DNA of 32,006 bases. Source: Gemmatimonadota bacterium. Its GTDB lineage: Bacteria > Gemmatimonadota > Gemmatimonadetes > Longimicrobiales > Gaopeijiaceae. Made by a program: the position numbers and the translations under genes. Positions within the stretch are counted from its first letter, which is position 1, and each line of letters begins with the position of its first letter. The notes beneath the pieces are model-generated. The model searched no databases and was not told where the DNA came from. It saw only the letters and a list, made by a program, of their open reading frames with translations. Location: contig JAJDNC010000097.1 of assembly GCA_022340865.1 (NCBI GenBank), forward strand, positions 1 through 32,006, read 5' to 3'. Shown in pieces: positions 1 through 8,614 of the stretch.

Positions 1-1
1 G

Positions 2-2563
2 GGTCACGGCATCGTGGTCTACGAGCAGGCGGGTTATCTGCACATCCTCGACCCGAAGACCGGCCAGGACCGGCAGATCGTCGTCCAGGCGGGGGCGGAC
101 CAGAACTGGGCCAGCCCGCGCTGGGAGGACGTCCCCTCGGGACGCCTCTCCAATGCCGGGCTCTCGCCCACCGGGAAGCGGGCGATCTTCGAGTACCGGG
201 GTGAGCTGTTCACCGTGCCCGCGGAGAACGGGAGCTGGCGTGACATCACGCGGACTTCGAGCGTGGCCGACCGGTACCCCGCGTGGTCGCCGGACGGCAA
301 GCGGATCGCCTGGTTCAACGACGACGGCGGAGAGTACGGCCTGGTCATCGGCGACCAGGAGGGCAACGTCGTCCGCCGCGTGCTGTTCGACCATCCGACG
401 TTCTACTTCCAGCCGACCTGGTCCCCGGATGGCACGAAGATCGCGTTCACCAACACGGATTTCCGGGTGCTGGTCATGGACGTCACCTCGGGCAAGGTGA
501 CGGACATCGACGGTGAGGAGTACGCCGACCCACGGCGCTCCCTCGACCCCGTCTGGTCTCCGGACTCGCGCTGGGTGACCTACACCAAGCGGCTGGACAA
601 CATGTACCGGGCGGTCTTCGTCTACGACACGAAGACGGGAGAGAAGCACCAGGTCACCGACGGCATGGCCGACGCCCTCGCACCGGTGTTCGACGCATCC
701 GGCAAGTACCTGTACTTCCTCGCCTCCACGGACTTCGCCTTGAGCTCCTCGTGGCTGGACATGTCGGGGTACGACCGGCCGGTGACCCGGGCGCTGTATG
801 TGACGCTGCTGGCGAAGGGAACTCCCTCGCCGTTCCTGCCGAAGAGCGACGAGGAGGGTGGGGCGGACGTTGAGAAGCCCGCACGGCAGGGGGGTGATCG
901 CAGGGGCGAAGGTTCGGCGAGCGGCGGCGGCGGCGCGGCGCCGCGCTCGTCGGGCGAGGCGGCTCCACCCAAGGCCGTCGCCGACGTCGCCATCGACTTC
1001 GACGGGCTCGCGACCCGTATCGTCGACGCGCCCGCGCTGCCACTGCGGGACTACCGTGGGCTCGTCCCCGGCCCCGAGGGCGAGGTGTTCGTCACCGAGG
1101 CAGTGCCCAACTCACGCGGGCTCGTGCTGCAGCGCTACTCCCTCGAGGACGAGAAGGCCACGAAGTACATGGAGGGGGTGAGCGCGGTGGTGGCGTCCTC
1201 CGACCGCAGGAAGCTGCTGGTCCGGACCGGTCAGAGCTGGAGCATCGTGAGCGCGACGGGCGGCCCGCCCAAGAGCGGCGACGGGCGCCTGGCGCTGAAC
1301 ATGCGCGTCCACATCGACCCCAGGGCGGAATGGGCGCAGATGCTGCGCGACGGATGGCGGTTCATGCGCGACTTCCTGTACGTGGACAACACCCACGGCG
1401 CCCCGTGGAACGACGTGTGGAAGTGGTATTCCGCGTGGCTCCCCGGCGTGGAGCACCGCTCGGACTTCAACCGGCTCCTCGACATGGTCTCCGGCGAGGT
1501 CTCGGTGGGGCACTCCTACGTCCGCGGCGGTGACTACCCCGACGTGGACAACCCCGGAATCGGGCTCCTGGGCGCGGACCTGGAGCTGGTGGACGGCCGT
1601 TACCGCATAGCGAAGATCTACTCGGGCGAGGAGTGGACCCCCGGGCTCACCGGCCCCCTGGCCGAGCCCGGCCTGGACGTGCGGGAGGGCGACTACCTGG
1701 TGGCAGTCCAGGGGCGTGAGCTGAAGGCCCCGACGAACCCCTACGCCGCGTTCGAGGGAACGGCGGGCCGCACCATCGCCATCTCCGTGAACGGCAGGCC
1801 GACCCTCGAGGGCGCCCGGCAGCTGTTCGTGAAGCCCGTAGCCAACGAGAGCCAGCTCCGGAGCTGGGCCTGGGTGGAGGGGAACCGCAGGACGGTCGAC
1901 GAGATGAGCCAGGGGAAGCTCGCCTACGTCTATCTGCCCAACACCGGGCAGGGCGGGTACAGCTACTTCAACCGGATGTACTTCGCGCAGCAGGACAGAA
2001 AGGGCGCGGTCATCGACGAGCGCAACAACGGCGGCGGATCGGCGGCGGACTACATCATCAACGTCATGGGCCGCAAGCTCGACGGATACTTCAACAGCCG
2101 CACGCCGGCGCACAGGCCGTTCACGCAGCCCGAGGACGGGGTCTGGGGTCCGAAGGTGATGATCATCAACGAGCGCTCGGGCTCCGGGGGCGACCTCATG
2201 CCCTACCTCTTCCGCTTCGAGAAGATCGGGCCCCTGGTGGGCGAGCGTACGTGGGGTGGTCTGGTGCACACCGCCGACACGCCGCCCCTCGTCGACGGCG
2301 GCCGCTTCGTGGCGCCCCGGGGCGGATTCTTCAATACCGACGGCCAGTGGGACATCGAGGGCAAGGGGATCAGCCCGGACATCGAGGTGGCGAACACGCC
2401 GAAGGAGGTGGCGGCCGGCCGCGATCCCCAGCTCGAGGCTGCGGTAGAGAAGGCCCTGGAGCTGGTGCGGACCCAGGGCATCATCCTGAAGCCCGAGCCG
2501 CCGGCACCGGTGAAGTACCGCCGGCCGGCACCGAGGACCGGAGGAGGAGGGGGCGGCAGCTGA
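2..2563 (+). CDS. Tricorn protease homologue (S41 family), 5' truncated by window
   Basis: Large protease of the tricorn type, which trims oligopeptides. The frame is open from the first bases, so the true start lies left of the window. About 853 residues are visible, against roughly 1,050 or more for full-length homologues, so part of the N-terminal beta-propeller is missing. WSPDG-type propeller repeats occur near nt 283, 421 and 559. A low-complexity Gly/Ala/Pro linker lies near nt 900-970. A GHSYV motif at nt 1508-1522 holds the candidate catalytic His (codon 1511). A PDZ-like segment follows, and the C-terminal S41 core has the SGSGGD motif with the nucleophile Ser codon at 2183-2185. 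A DIEGKGISPDIEV stretch near nt 2350 matches the family's acidic catalytic region. The protein ends in a Pro/Gly-rich tail. The family call is firm; localisation cannot be judged without the N-terminus. Confidence 0.93.
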   Translation, partial: GHGIVVYEQAGYLHILDPKTGQDRQIVVQAGADQNWASPRWEDVPSGRLSNAGLSPTGKRAIFEYRGELFTVPAENGSWRDITRTSSVADRYPAWSPDGKRIAWFNDDGGEYGLVIGDQEGNVVRRVLFDHPTFYFQPTWSPDGTKIAFTNTDFRVLVMDVTSGKVTDIDGEEYADPRRSLDPVWSPDSRWVTYTKRLDNMYRAVFVYDTKTGEKHQVTDGMADALAPVFDASGKYLYFLASTDFALSSSWLDMSGYDRPVTRALYVTLLAKGTPSPFLPKSDEEGGADVEKPARQGGDRRGEGSASGGGGAAPRSSGEAAPPKAVADVAIDFDGLATRIVDAPALPLRDYRGLVPGPEGEVFVTEAVPNSRGLVLQRYSLEDEKATKYMEGVSAVVASSDRRKLLVRTGQSWSIVSATGGPPKSGDGRLALNMRVHIDPRAEWAQMLRDGWRFMRDFLYVDNTHGAPWNDVWKWYSAWLPGVEHRSDFNRLLDMVSGEVSVGHSYVRGGDYPDVDNPGIGLLGADLELVDGRYRIAKIYSGEEWTPGLTGPLAEPGLDVREGDYLVAVQGRELKAPTNPYAAFEGTAGRTIAISVNGRPTLEGARQLFVKPVANESQLRSWAWVEGNRRTVDEMSQGKLAYVYLPNTGQGGYSYFNRMYFAQQDRKGAVIDERNNGGGSAADYIINVMGRKLDGYFNSRTPAHRPFTQPEDGVWGPKVMIINERSGSGGDLMPYLFRFEKIGPLVGERTWGGLVHTADTPPLVDGGRFVAPRGGFFNTDGQWDIEGKGISPDIEVANTPKEVAAGRDPQLEAAVEKALELVRTQGIILKPEPPAPVKYRRPAPRTGGGGGGS

Positions 2564-2597
2564 GCGAGCACGGCCGGGCTCGCGTCCGGCGTTCGAA

Positions 2598-2622
2598 GGG
2601 GTCGGCCCGTGCGGCCGGCCCC
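2598..2622 (+). terminator. Hairpin after tricorn gene, terminator-like
   Basis: A 10-bp stem (2598-2607 with 2613-2622, one G-T wobble) closes a 5-nt loop, 35 nt after the tricorn stop codon. There is no run of Ts, so it is either a GC-type terminator or only an RNA 3' end stabiliser. Confidence 0.5.
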
Positions 2623-2677
2623 CTCGTCGTCGGGCCCGACCCGGCCACGGCCTCCGCCCGCCGATTCTTGCGTTTCT

Positions 2678-3067
2678 TCAGCCTTCCCTGTCCGTGCGGG
2701 CCGCGCTCCGCCGCACGCGGCGCACCACCGCCGCGTACGCCGCCACGTTCACCACCAGCACCGCGACGCCCAGGCCCACCTGGATCCCCCGTGTGAGCCC
2801 GGCGGGGTAGAGCATCGGGAGGACGTAGTGCTCGAGGAAGCCCCCCGTGTACCCCGCTTCACCCGCCGCCACCCGCAGCGAGATCTCCAGCGGCGTGAGC
2901 GGACAGATCCACCCCGACAGCTCCACCCACGCGCCCCAGAGGGCGCACGGCAGGTGCAGCCACGCCAGGCGCGGCCAGCGCAGCACCAGGAGCCCCCCCG
3001 TCACCACGAAGACCACGAACGCCACGTGGAAGGTGACCACGAGGTCGGCGAGGATCTTGTCGATCAT
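2678..3067 (-). CDS. DUF2784 family small membrane protein
   Basis: A 129-residue integral membrane protein with about four hydrophobic segments and a basic C-terminal tail (RRVRRSAAR). The N-terminus (MIDKILADLVVTFHVAFV), the segment around LRWPRLAWLHLPCALWGAWVE, the ELSGWICPLTPLE motif and the late YTGGFLEHYVLP motif are hallmarks of the DUF2784 family as I remember it. Length is typical for the family. No biochemical function is established. It is convergent with the tricorn gene and separated from the M19 dipeptidase gene upstream by a strong hairpin, so it probably has its own promoter. Confidence 0.85.
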   Translation of the reverse strand: MIDKILADLVVTFHVAFVVFVVTGGLLVLRWPRLAWLHLPCALWGAWVELSGWICPLTPLEISLRVAAGEAGYTGGFLEHYVLPMLYPAGLTRGIQVGLGVAVLVVNVAAYAAVVRRVRRSAARTDREG

Positions 3068-3218
3068 CGAGCGGACGTCATCCCGATCCGAAGGGCAGCA
3101 TTCCCATCAACGTAAGAGCGTCGATGAGCGCGTGGGGCACAACGGGGGCGGCGCTCCCTACGAGGCCACCCTGCCGAAGGAGTCCGGACCGGGCTCCGGA
3201 ACGCTCGAGGGCGGGGCG

Positions 3219-3249
3219 CCGGGCCGGGCGGTTACGACGCCCGGCCCGG
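3219..3249 (-). terminator. Strong GC hairpin after M19 dipeptidase gene
   Basis: A perfect 12-bp stem (3219-3230 with 3238-3249) closes a 7-nt loop, 8 nt beyond the dipeptidase stop codon in the direction of transcription. There is no T-tract on the minus strand, but position and stability suit a terminator. Confidence 0.6.
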
Positions 3250-3257
3250 GGGGTCGC

Positions 3258-4523
3258 TCAGCCCGCGTTCGCCTGCATCTCCCCGGCGACGCTCTCCACC
3301 TGTCGCCACACCCGGAGCAGGTTCCCGCCCCACAGCTTGCGGATGTCGTCCTCGCTGTAGCCACGGCGTACCAGCTCCAGCGTGACGTTGAACGCCTCGC
3401 TGGCGTCGTTGAAGCCCTCGATGCCGCCGCCGCCGTCGAAGTCCGAGCTGATGCCCACGTGGTCGATGCCGATGAGCTGCACCGCGTGGTCGATGTGGTC
3501 CACGAAGTCGCTCACGTTCGCCTGCGGGTACTTCTGGTTCAGCTCATCCACGCGCCGCCGGTACTCGGCGCGCTGCTCGTCCGTGAGGTCGCGCCAGCCG
3601 GCGTATCCCCGGATCCCCAACTCCTCTCGAAGCGCACGCACGGCAGTCTCGAACTCGGGGCGGACCTTCACGTACCCGCCCAGGGCCACCGTCTGGATGA
3701 CGCCGCCGTTGTCCTTCAGCGCCAGCAGCGTTTCGTCGTCCATGTTCCGAGGCACGTCCGCCAGCGCGCGCATGCTGGAGTGGGACGCGATCACCGGAGC
3801 TCTCGATGCGCGCATGGCGTCCAGCGCCGCCTTCTTCGAGATGTGCGACACGTCGATCATCATCCCCAGACGGTTCATCTCCGCGACGACCTGCCTGCCG
3901 AAGGGGCTGAGGCCTCCCCACTCCTCCGCCGCGTCGTCCAGGCGCTCGCTGGGGTTCGCCGAGTCACTGATGTCGTTGTGACCCTGGTGTGCCAGGGTGA
4001 GGTACCGACCGCCCTGGTCGTAGTACGTCTTCAGGAGGCCCAGGTCCTTGCCGATGATGTAGCCGTTCTCCATCCCGATGACCGTGGCGAGCTTCCCGGA
4101 TCCGACGATGCGCTCCACGTCGTCGGGCGTGTAAGCGATCTCGATGCGGTCGGGATACATCTCGTCCGCCATCTTGTGGATGGCCGCGAACTTCTGCTCT
4201 GCGGCGTCGTGGGCACGCGCGTAGCCTTCGGGCGTCCGCGGGCCCTGGCCCACGTAGACGGCGAAGAACACGACGTCGAGGCCGCCGGCCTTCATCTTCT
4301 CGAGGTTCACCTGCCGATCCGCGTTCAGCGGATCAACGGTGTTGGCGAAGTCGTCCTCGATGTCGTCGTGGGTGTCGATGGTGACGATGCGCTCGTGGAT
4401 GGCGTGGGCCCGAGCCACGAGGTCGGCGTCGGCCTCCGGGGGAGCGTTCTTCTGCGATGGCGTGCACGCGAACATCAGGAGGAGCGCGCTCATCGCGCCG
4501 GTGGATGCGATCAGACGGCGCAT
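3258..4523 (-). CDS. Membrane dipeptidase (peptidase M19), lipoprotein
   Basis: Zinc dipeptidase of the renal-dipeptidase family, 421 residues, hydrolysing dipeptides outside the cytoplasm. I chose the ATG at 4523 because it opens a lipoprotein signal peptide (MRRLIASTGAMSALLLMFAC, lipobox LMFAC, lipidated Cys20); the longer frame upstream adds 43 unconvincing residues. Candidate metal ligands are H52 and D54 (THDD), bridging E152 (GMENGY), H227 (DVSHIS) and H248 (ASHSS). The H227-H248 spacing of 21 equals that of the human enzyme. The DFDG motif near the C-terminus carries the expected Asp. No strong Shine-Dalgarno is visible. It probably feeds on the same peptide pool as the tricorn protease, though the two genes are not co-transcribed. 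Confidence 0.95.
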   Translation of the reverse strand: MRRLIASTGAMSALLLMFACTPSQKNAPPEADADLVARAHAIHERIVTIDTHDDIEDDFANTVDPLNADRQVNLEKMKAGGLDVVFFAVYVGQGPRTPEGYARAHDAAEQKFAAIHKMADEMYPDRIEIAYTPDDVERIVGSGKLATVIGMENGYIIGKDLGLLKTYYDQGGRYLTLAHQGHNDISDSANPSERLDDAAEEWGGLSPFGRQVVAEMNRLGMMIDVSHISKKAALDAMRASRAPVIASHSSMRALADVPRNMDDETLLALKDNGGVIQTVALGGYVKVRPEFETAVRALREELGIRGYAGWRDLTDEQRAEYRRRVDELNQKYPQANVSDFVDHIDHAVQLIGIDHVGISSDFDGGGGIEGFNDASEAFNVTLELVRRGYSEDDIRKLWGGNLLRVWRQVESVAGEMQANAG

Positions 4524-4621
4524 GGGAAGAAGATCCTGCGGTTCGGATGGGTCGGATGGGAGGGGTGACCCCGTAACGTACGCCCCGGACGTCGCTACAG
4601 CTACATGTGTAGAATCATCGC

Positions 4622-4639
4622 CCGGACCGCGCGGTCCGG
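4622..4639. repeat. Perfect 18-bp palindrome
   Basis: CCGGACCGC followed directly by its exact reverse complement GCGGTCCGG, between the stop of the cysteine-synthase-like gene (4678) and the start of the dipeptidase gene (4523). It could be an operator for the dipeptidase gene. As an RNA terminator it is poor because no loop bases remain unless the centre opens. Confidence 0.45.
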
Positions 4640-4677
4640 CGCCTGTGGTCACATGGGACTGTGGACGCCGGGTGGCT

Positions 4678-5763
4678 TCAGACGCTCAGCGCCCCCGCCA
4701 TCTTCACCAGGTCTTCCGACTGGTCGCACACCTGGCAGGCACGGTTGAACGACGTGAAGCCGTGCACGGTCAGGTAGGGCGTGAGATGCTCGGGCCTCAC
4801 GGGCTCGTCGTGCAGGAGATCGGTGCCCAGGTACTTCTTGTTGTCGTCGGGGAAGACCGTGACCACGACGCCGTCGTCGCCCAGCCGGTCGTGGAGCATC
4901 ACCGCGCCGAGAAAGTTGGCTCCCGCGGAGATTCCCACACCCAACCCCACGCTCCGGGCCAGCTTCTGCGCCATGAGAATCGCGTCGCCGTCGTCGACGG
5001 CCACGATGTCGTCGAGCTCGGCCAGGCTCACGATGGGAGGGATGAACTCCTCGGCAATGCCCGGGATGCGGTGTCGCCCCATTCTCCGGCTGTCGCTGAG
5101 CATCGGCGAGTTGGCCGGCTCCAGGGGATGGATCGTCACGTCGGGATGGTGCGCCCGTAGGTAGCGCCCCACGCCCATCACGGTGCCGCCGGTGCCGACA
5201 CCGGCCACGAAGGCGTCGGGACGCAGTCCGTGCGCGCCCAGCTGCCAGTGGATCTCGGGACCGGTCTGCTCCTCGTGGGCTTCGCAGTTGTCGAGGTTCG
5301 TGAACTGTCGCGGAAGGAACGCCCCAGGAGTGGATGCGGCCAGCTCCTCCGCACGTGCGATGCTTCCCAGGGACCCGCCGTCGCCCGCGCTCACCGGATG
5401 GATCTCGGCGCCGAAGGCGCGCAGCAGCCGCACCTGCTCACGGCTCATCCAGTCGGGCATGAAGATGGACACCCGGTGGCCCAGGGCGCGCCCCACGGCC
5501 GCAAAGGAGATCCCGGTGTTGCCGCTGGTGGCCTCCACGATGAGCGCCCCCGGCTGGATGGCCCCCTTCTCATAGGCGCGCCTGAGGATGTGGAGAGCCA
5601 TGCGGTCCTTCAGGCTCCCTGTCATGTTCAGGTTCTCGCTCTTCGCGAAGAGACGCCGACGGCACCCTCGGAAGGAGTAGTCGACGGCGAGGAGGGGGGT
5701 GTTTCCAATGATGCGACGAAGTCCGTGGAAACGGGCCTCGATGTCCGCCGACAGGCGCGTCAT
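4678..5763 (-). CDS. PLP-dependent cysteine synthase-like enzyme (fold type II)
   Basis: A 361-residue beta-family PLP enzyme related to O-acetylserine sulfhydrylase/cystathionine beta-synthase. Visible signatures are the NTPLL start of the domain (residues 21-25), the PLP lysine K52 in TGSLKDR, the TSGNTG substrate loop (79-84) and the phosphate-binding GVGTGGT (188-194). The ATG at 5763 was chosen because GGGAG lies 8 nt upstream; the longer frame adds 45 Arg/Pro-rich residues. The C-terminus extends past the usual fold and contains a Cys-x-x-Cys (CQVC) followed by a short tail, which is not standard for cysteine synthase. Together with the neighbouring class-V enzyme it may act on a sulfur or unusual amino acid. 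The exact substrate is not readable from sequence. Confidence 0.88.
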   Translation of the reverse strand: MTRLSADIEARFHGLRRIIGNTPLLAVDYSFRGCRRRLFAKSENLNMTGSLKDRMALHILRRAYEKGAIQPGALIVEATSGNTGISFAAVGRALGHRVSIFMPDWMSREQVRLLRAFGAEIHPVSAGDGGSLGSIARAEELAASTPGAFLPRQFTNLDNCEAHEEQTGPEIHWQLGAHGLRPDAFVAGVGTGGTVMGVGRYLRAHHPDVTIHPLEPANSPMLSDSRRMGRHRIPGIAEEFIPPIVSLAELDDIVAVDDGDAILMAQKLARSVGLGVGISAGANFLGAVMLHDRLGDDGVVVTVFPDDNKKYLGTDLLHDEPVRPEHLTPYLTVHGFTSFNRACQVCDQSEDLVKMAGALSV

Positions 5764-5900
5764 GAGAGAGATCTCCCGTAAAGCGGGACGATCCGGTCGA
5801 CCGGTGCGCGGACGGGCAGAAACCGGAGCACGGCGAGCGTGCTGTTTCAGGATGGGGCCAGCGCCTTCCCGGTGCCGTAGGGGAAGCTCCCCGGCCATCT

Positions 5901-5919
5901 GTGGGGGTTCAGCCCCCGC
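5901..5919 (-). terminator. Hairpin after class-V aminotransferase-like gene
   Basis: A 7-bp stem (5901-5907 with 5913-5919, mostly G-C with one wobble) and 5-nt loop, 17 nt past the stop of the upstream minus-strand gene. No T-run, so only terminator-like. If it works, the two PLP genes are separate transcripts. Confidence 0.4.
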
Positions 5920-5935
5920 GGGCAGCCCGGCTTCC

Positions 5936-7165
5936 TCAGCGGAGATCCCTCACGCCCTCCAGGAGGCGATCCACCTCGTCTGCCGTTGTGTAACAGGCAC
6001 ATCCGGCGCGCACCAGGCCCCCGGTGATGCCCAGGTCCTCGGTGACGTGCGCGGCGTAGAAGTGGCCGTGGGAGACGAACACGCCGTGGTTCGCGGCCAG
6101 GTGGGCCGCCACGCCCCGGGCGTCGTGGCCTTCCACGGTGAACGCCAGGGTCGGGGTCCGAGGCGCGCCGGGCGGCGGTCCGTAGAGGCGCACCTCGTCC
6201 ATCTCCTCCAGACCCCGCCACATGCGCTCCAGGAGGGCCTCGCCTCGCTCGTGGAGCGCCGCGTACGTGCGCCCCAGCCGCTCACGCCGGCTGGCACCGC
6301 CGGTGAGGGACGCGAGAAAGTCCACCGCCGCGGCCGACCCGGCCATGGACTCGAAGCTCCCCGTGCCGGTCTCGAACCGCTCCGGCGCCCGCTCCGGAGC
6401 GCACGCCAGGCGCGGCACGTCGAGGGCGTCGAGAAGCTCCGCCGGCGCGTACATGACGCCGGCATGGGGCCCGTAGAACTTGTAGGGAGAGCACGCCAGG
6501 AAGTCGCATCCGAGGGCCCGGGCGGCGGGGAGGAGGTGGGGCACGGCGTGCACGCCGTCGACGAAGGTGAGGGCTCCGACCTCCCGGGCCCGCGCCACCA
6601 CCGGCGCCAGGTCCGTCACGGTGCCCAGCGCGTTGGAGGCCCACCCCACGGCCACGAGCCGGGTGCGCTCGGTGATGGAGGCCAGCAGCACGCTCTGGTC
6701 CAGGGTCCCGTCGGCGAGCCGGAAGGGCACGTCCACCACCGTCACGCCCCGCTCCGTCTCCAGCGCCCTCCACGGGGCCACGTTGGCCAGGTGGTCGAGG
6801 CGGGTCACCACGATCTCGTCGCCCGCTCCCCACGCGCGCCCCAGCGTGCGGCCGAGGTGATACGTCAGCGTGGTCATGTTGGCACCGAACACGACGTCCT
6901 CGGCACGGCACCCCAGGAGATCGGCGAGCGCCTCCCGCGATCCCTCCACCGCGGCGTCGGTTTCGGCGCTGGTGGGATACGCCCACCTCCGGTTGGCGTT
7001 GTGCCGGAGCAGGTGCTCGCTCATGGCCTCCGCCACGGACCGGGGCACCTGGGTGCCCCCCGGGCCGTCGAAGTACGCTACGGGACGCCCCGCGTGCTCC
7101 CGCTCGAGGGCCGGAAACGCGGCCCGGATCCCCGCCACCGAGGCCGTGCGAGGCCGCGGGTTCAT
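5936..7165 (-). CDS. Class-V aminotransferase, cysteine desulfurase-like
   Basis: A 409-residue fold-type I PLP enzyme resembling the cysteine desulfurase-like TIGR01976 group. It has the N-terminal YFDGPGGTQ motif, the cofactor-binding [10 protein letters not shown] (D203, H206) and the Schiff-base lysine K229 in SPYKFYGPH. At the place where SufS enzymes have the catalytic HHCAQP loop, this protein reads HFYAAH, so the active-site Cys position appears to be Tyr; a different CAC motif lies further on. That makes ordinary cysteine desulfuration unlikely. The ATG at 7165 is preferred; a GTG at 7228 with AGGGA upstream would add 21 residues and cannot be excluded. It lies 172 bp upstream of the cysteine-synthase-like gene on the same strand. 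Confidence 0.88.
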   Translation of the reverse strand: MNPRPRTASVAGIRAAFPALEREHAGRPVAYFDGPGGTQVPRSVAEAMSEHLLRHNANRRWAYPTSAETDAAVEGSREALADLLGCRAEDVVFGANMTTLTYHLGRTLGRAWGAGDEIVVTRLDHLANVAPWRALETERGVTVVDVPFRLADGTLDQSVLLASITERTRLVAVGWASNALGTVTDLAPVVARAREVGALTFVDGVHAVPHLLPAARALGCDFLACSPYKFYGPHAGVMYAPAELLDALDVPRLACAPERAPERFETGTGSFESMAGSAAAVDFLASLTGGASRRERLGRTYAALHERGEALLERMWRGLEEMDEVRLYGPPPGAPRTPTLAFTVEGHDARGVAAHLAANHGVFVSHGHFYAAHVTEDLGITGGLVRAGCACYTTADEVDRLLEGVRDLR

Positions 7166-7236
7166 GGACGGGTGACCACCAGGCACACCTCCCTGGCCGG
7201 CGACGACATCGGGGCCGAGTCCGGACACTTCGTTCC

Positions 7237-8472
7237 CTATGATCCCGGGCCCGATGCCCCTCCCGACCCCGGCACCAGCCGGTTCAGGTCCTTGCTCATG
7301 TCGCCGCTCTGCATGTAGCCCAGGAGCTGGGTCGCGGCCCTGGCCTCGTTCACGTTGAGGAGCTTGATGGAGTACACGGGCGTGCCCTCCGTGGACCCCG
7401 CCGGAACCTTCAGCGCCGTGAAGCTCAGAGCGTCACCGGCCTTGAGCCGGTTCAGCAGCTGGGAAGTCGCCGGGAACGTCGCCTGGATGAGCCCACCCTT
7501 GTCCGCCTTGATGGACCGGACGATGTCCGGCTTCGAGACGGTCCCGAAGTGGAGGAGGTAGAGGTTCTCGCCACCGATGGGGGCCGGTACCGACGCCTGC
7601 AGCTCCAGCGCCGGCGCCATCACGTACTTCGGATGGTTGAACGTGAAGCCCAACGAATCGAGGTTGGCCGTATACTGCGCGACCTGCGCGGAGTCGAGCG
7701 CCGACCGCTCCCGGAACAAGGGCGCCAGCGCAACCGCCACGATGATGTTGCCCCGGCGCGCCCTTGCCATCGTACGCGCTCCCACCAACGAGCCGTTGGG
7801 CCCCGGCCGGAGCGGGCCGGGATCGGACCAAGGCTCCATCTGCTCGATGCCCCAGAGGTCGTTGGCCGCGTTCACGAACCGGAACTGGGCCGTATCCGGG
7901 GCGGTCGTGTCCGGCTTCTCCTCCGCCGCGGCGCACAAGGGGCTGCCGGGGGTGGTCTTGCACGCCTCCAACACGGCCGGACGCACGAAGATGGCGCTCT
8001 GGCACGGCTGCGCGTCGGCCTGGATGGAATCCGCTCCCGCCAGCTTCGCCTTCGCCTGCGCGCTCACCGAGTCCATGGCGCTCTGGAGACGCCTCTTGAT
8101 GGCGGCGCGGGCCGTATCGCGCTTGGCCACCAGCGCCTTTTCCCCGGCGACGATGCGCAGCGCGAGGGCGTGGTCCGTCACGAACCAGTCGTGCACATCG
8201 CGCTCCAGCGCGTTCGAGGTGTCGAAGGGCGCCGCCTGGGTGGTGTCCTCCAGCCCGACGGCCGCCGCCAGCACACGGATGCGCTGCGCACGATTCAGGT
8301 AGGGTGTCGCCTTGGCATTCAGGTCCACGACCTTGGCGACCTCGCCAACGCAGTCCTTGGAGCGCGCCGTCTCCACGGCGGCCATCCCGGGCGGTGGTGC
8401 AGCCTGGGCACGCGCGGACAGCGGAACGATGAGGGTCACGAAGGCGGTGCAGACAATTGAACGACGTCTCAA
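7237..8472 (-). CDS. Exported protein of unknown function
   Basis: I do not recognise this 411-residue protein. It starts with a signal peptide (RRRSIVCTAFVTLIVPLSARAQA, probable cleavage after ARAQA). The rest is soluble, Ala-rich and includes a long helical section with many Lys/Ala/Asp between about residues 90 and 165, then a beta-rich C-terminal half and a Gly/Ser/Pro tail. The start is a TTG at 8472, supported by GGAG 7 nt upstream and by the signal peptide beginning immediately. Four Cys residues after the signal peptide could form disulfides. It is divergent from the GH172 lipoprotein gene, with 142 bp between them. Periplasmic or outer-surface location is an inference. Confidence 0.75.
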   Translation of the reverse strand: MRRRSIVCTAFVTLIVPLSARAQAAPPPGMAAVETARSKDCVGEVAKVVDLNAKATPYLNRAQRIRVLAAAVGLEDTTQAAPFDTSNALERDVHDWFVTDHALALRIVAGEKALVAKRDTARAAIKRRLQSAMDSVSAQAKAKLAGADSIQADAQPCQSAIFVRPAVLEACKTTPGSPLCAAAEEKPDTTAPDTAQFRFVNAANDLWGIEQMEPWSDPGPLRPGPNGSLVGARTMARARRGNIIVAVALAPLFRERSALDSAQVAQYTANLDSLGFTFNHPKYVMAPALELQASVPAPIGGENLYLLHFGTVSKPDIVRSIKADKGGLIQATFPATSQLLNRLKAGDALSFTALKVPAGSTEGTPVYSIKLLNVNEARAATQLLGYMQSGDMSKDLNRLVPGSGGASGPGS

Positions 8473-8614
8473 AGCAAAGCTCCGTCCGGGTCCGACTCAA
8501 ACCGCGTATGATAACGCAAAATCGCGGGAGAAGATCCAGCGCCGGCCGACCATGCCCCGGGGCGAGGGCGGCTGGGAGGTACCGTCGGCGGACGCCCCGG
8601 CCCATACTTCCCGC

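Noticed and set aside
2847..4568. Long + strand open frame opposite the M19 dipeptidase gene
   Set aside because: His/Val/Arg-rich composition without domains; the opposite strand has complete M19 motifs. It is a GC-bias shadow.
5699..7318. 539-codon + strand open frame opposite the class-V PLP gene
   Set aside because: No recognisable motifs, Gly/Arg/His-rich, fully antisense to a well-supported gene.
8507..8512. TATGAT as a -10 box for the GH172 gene
   Set aside because: No acceptable -35 hexamer at 16-18 nt; too weak to list as a promoter.
8312..8614. N-terminal extension of the GH172 protein
   Set aside because: It would overlap the divergent exported-protein gene and its start region, and it hides the lipoprotein signal that begins at 8615.
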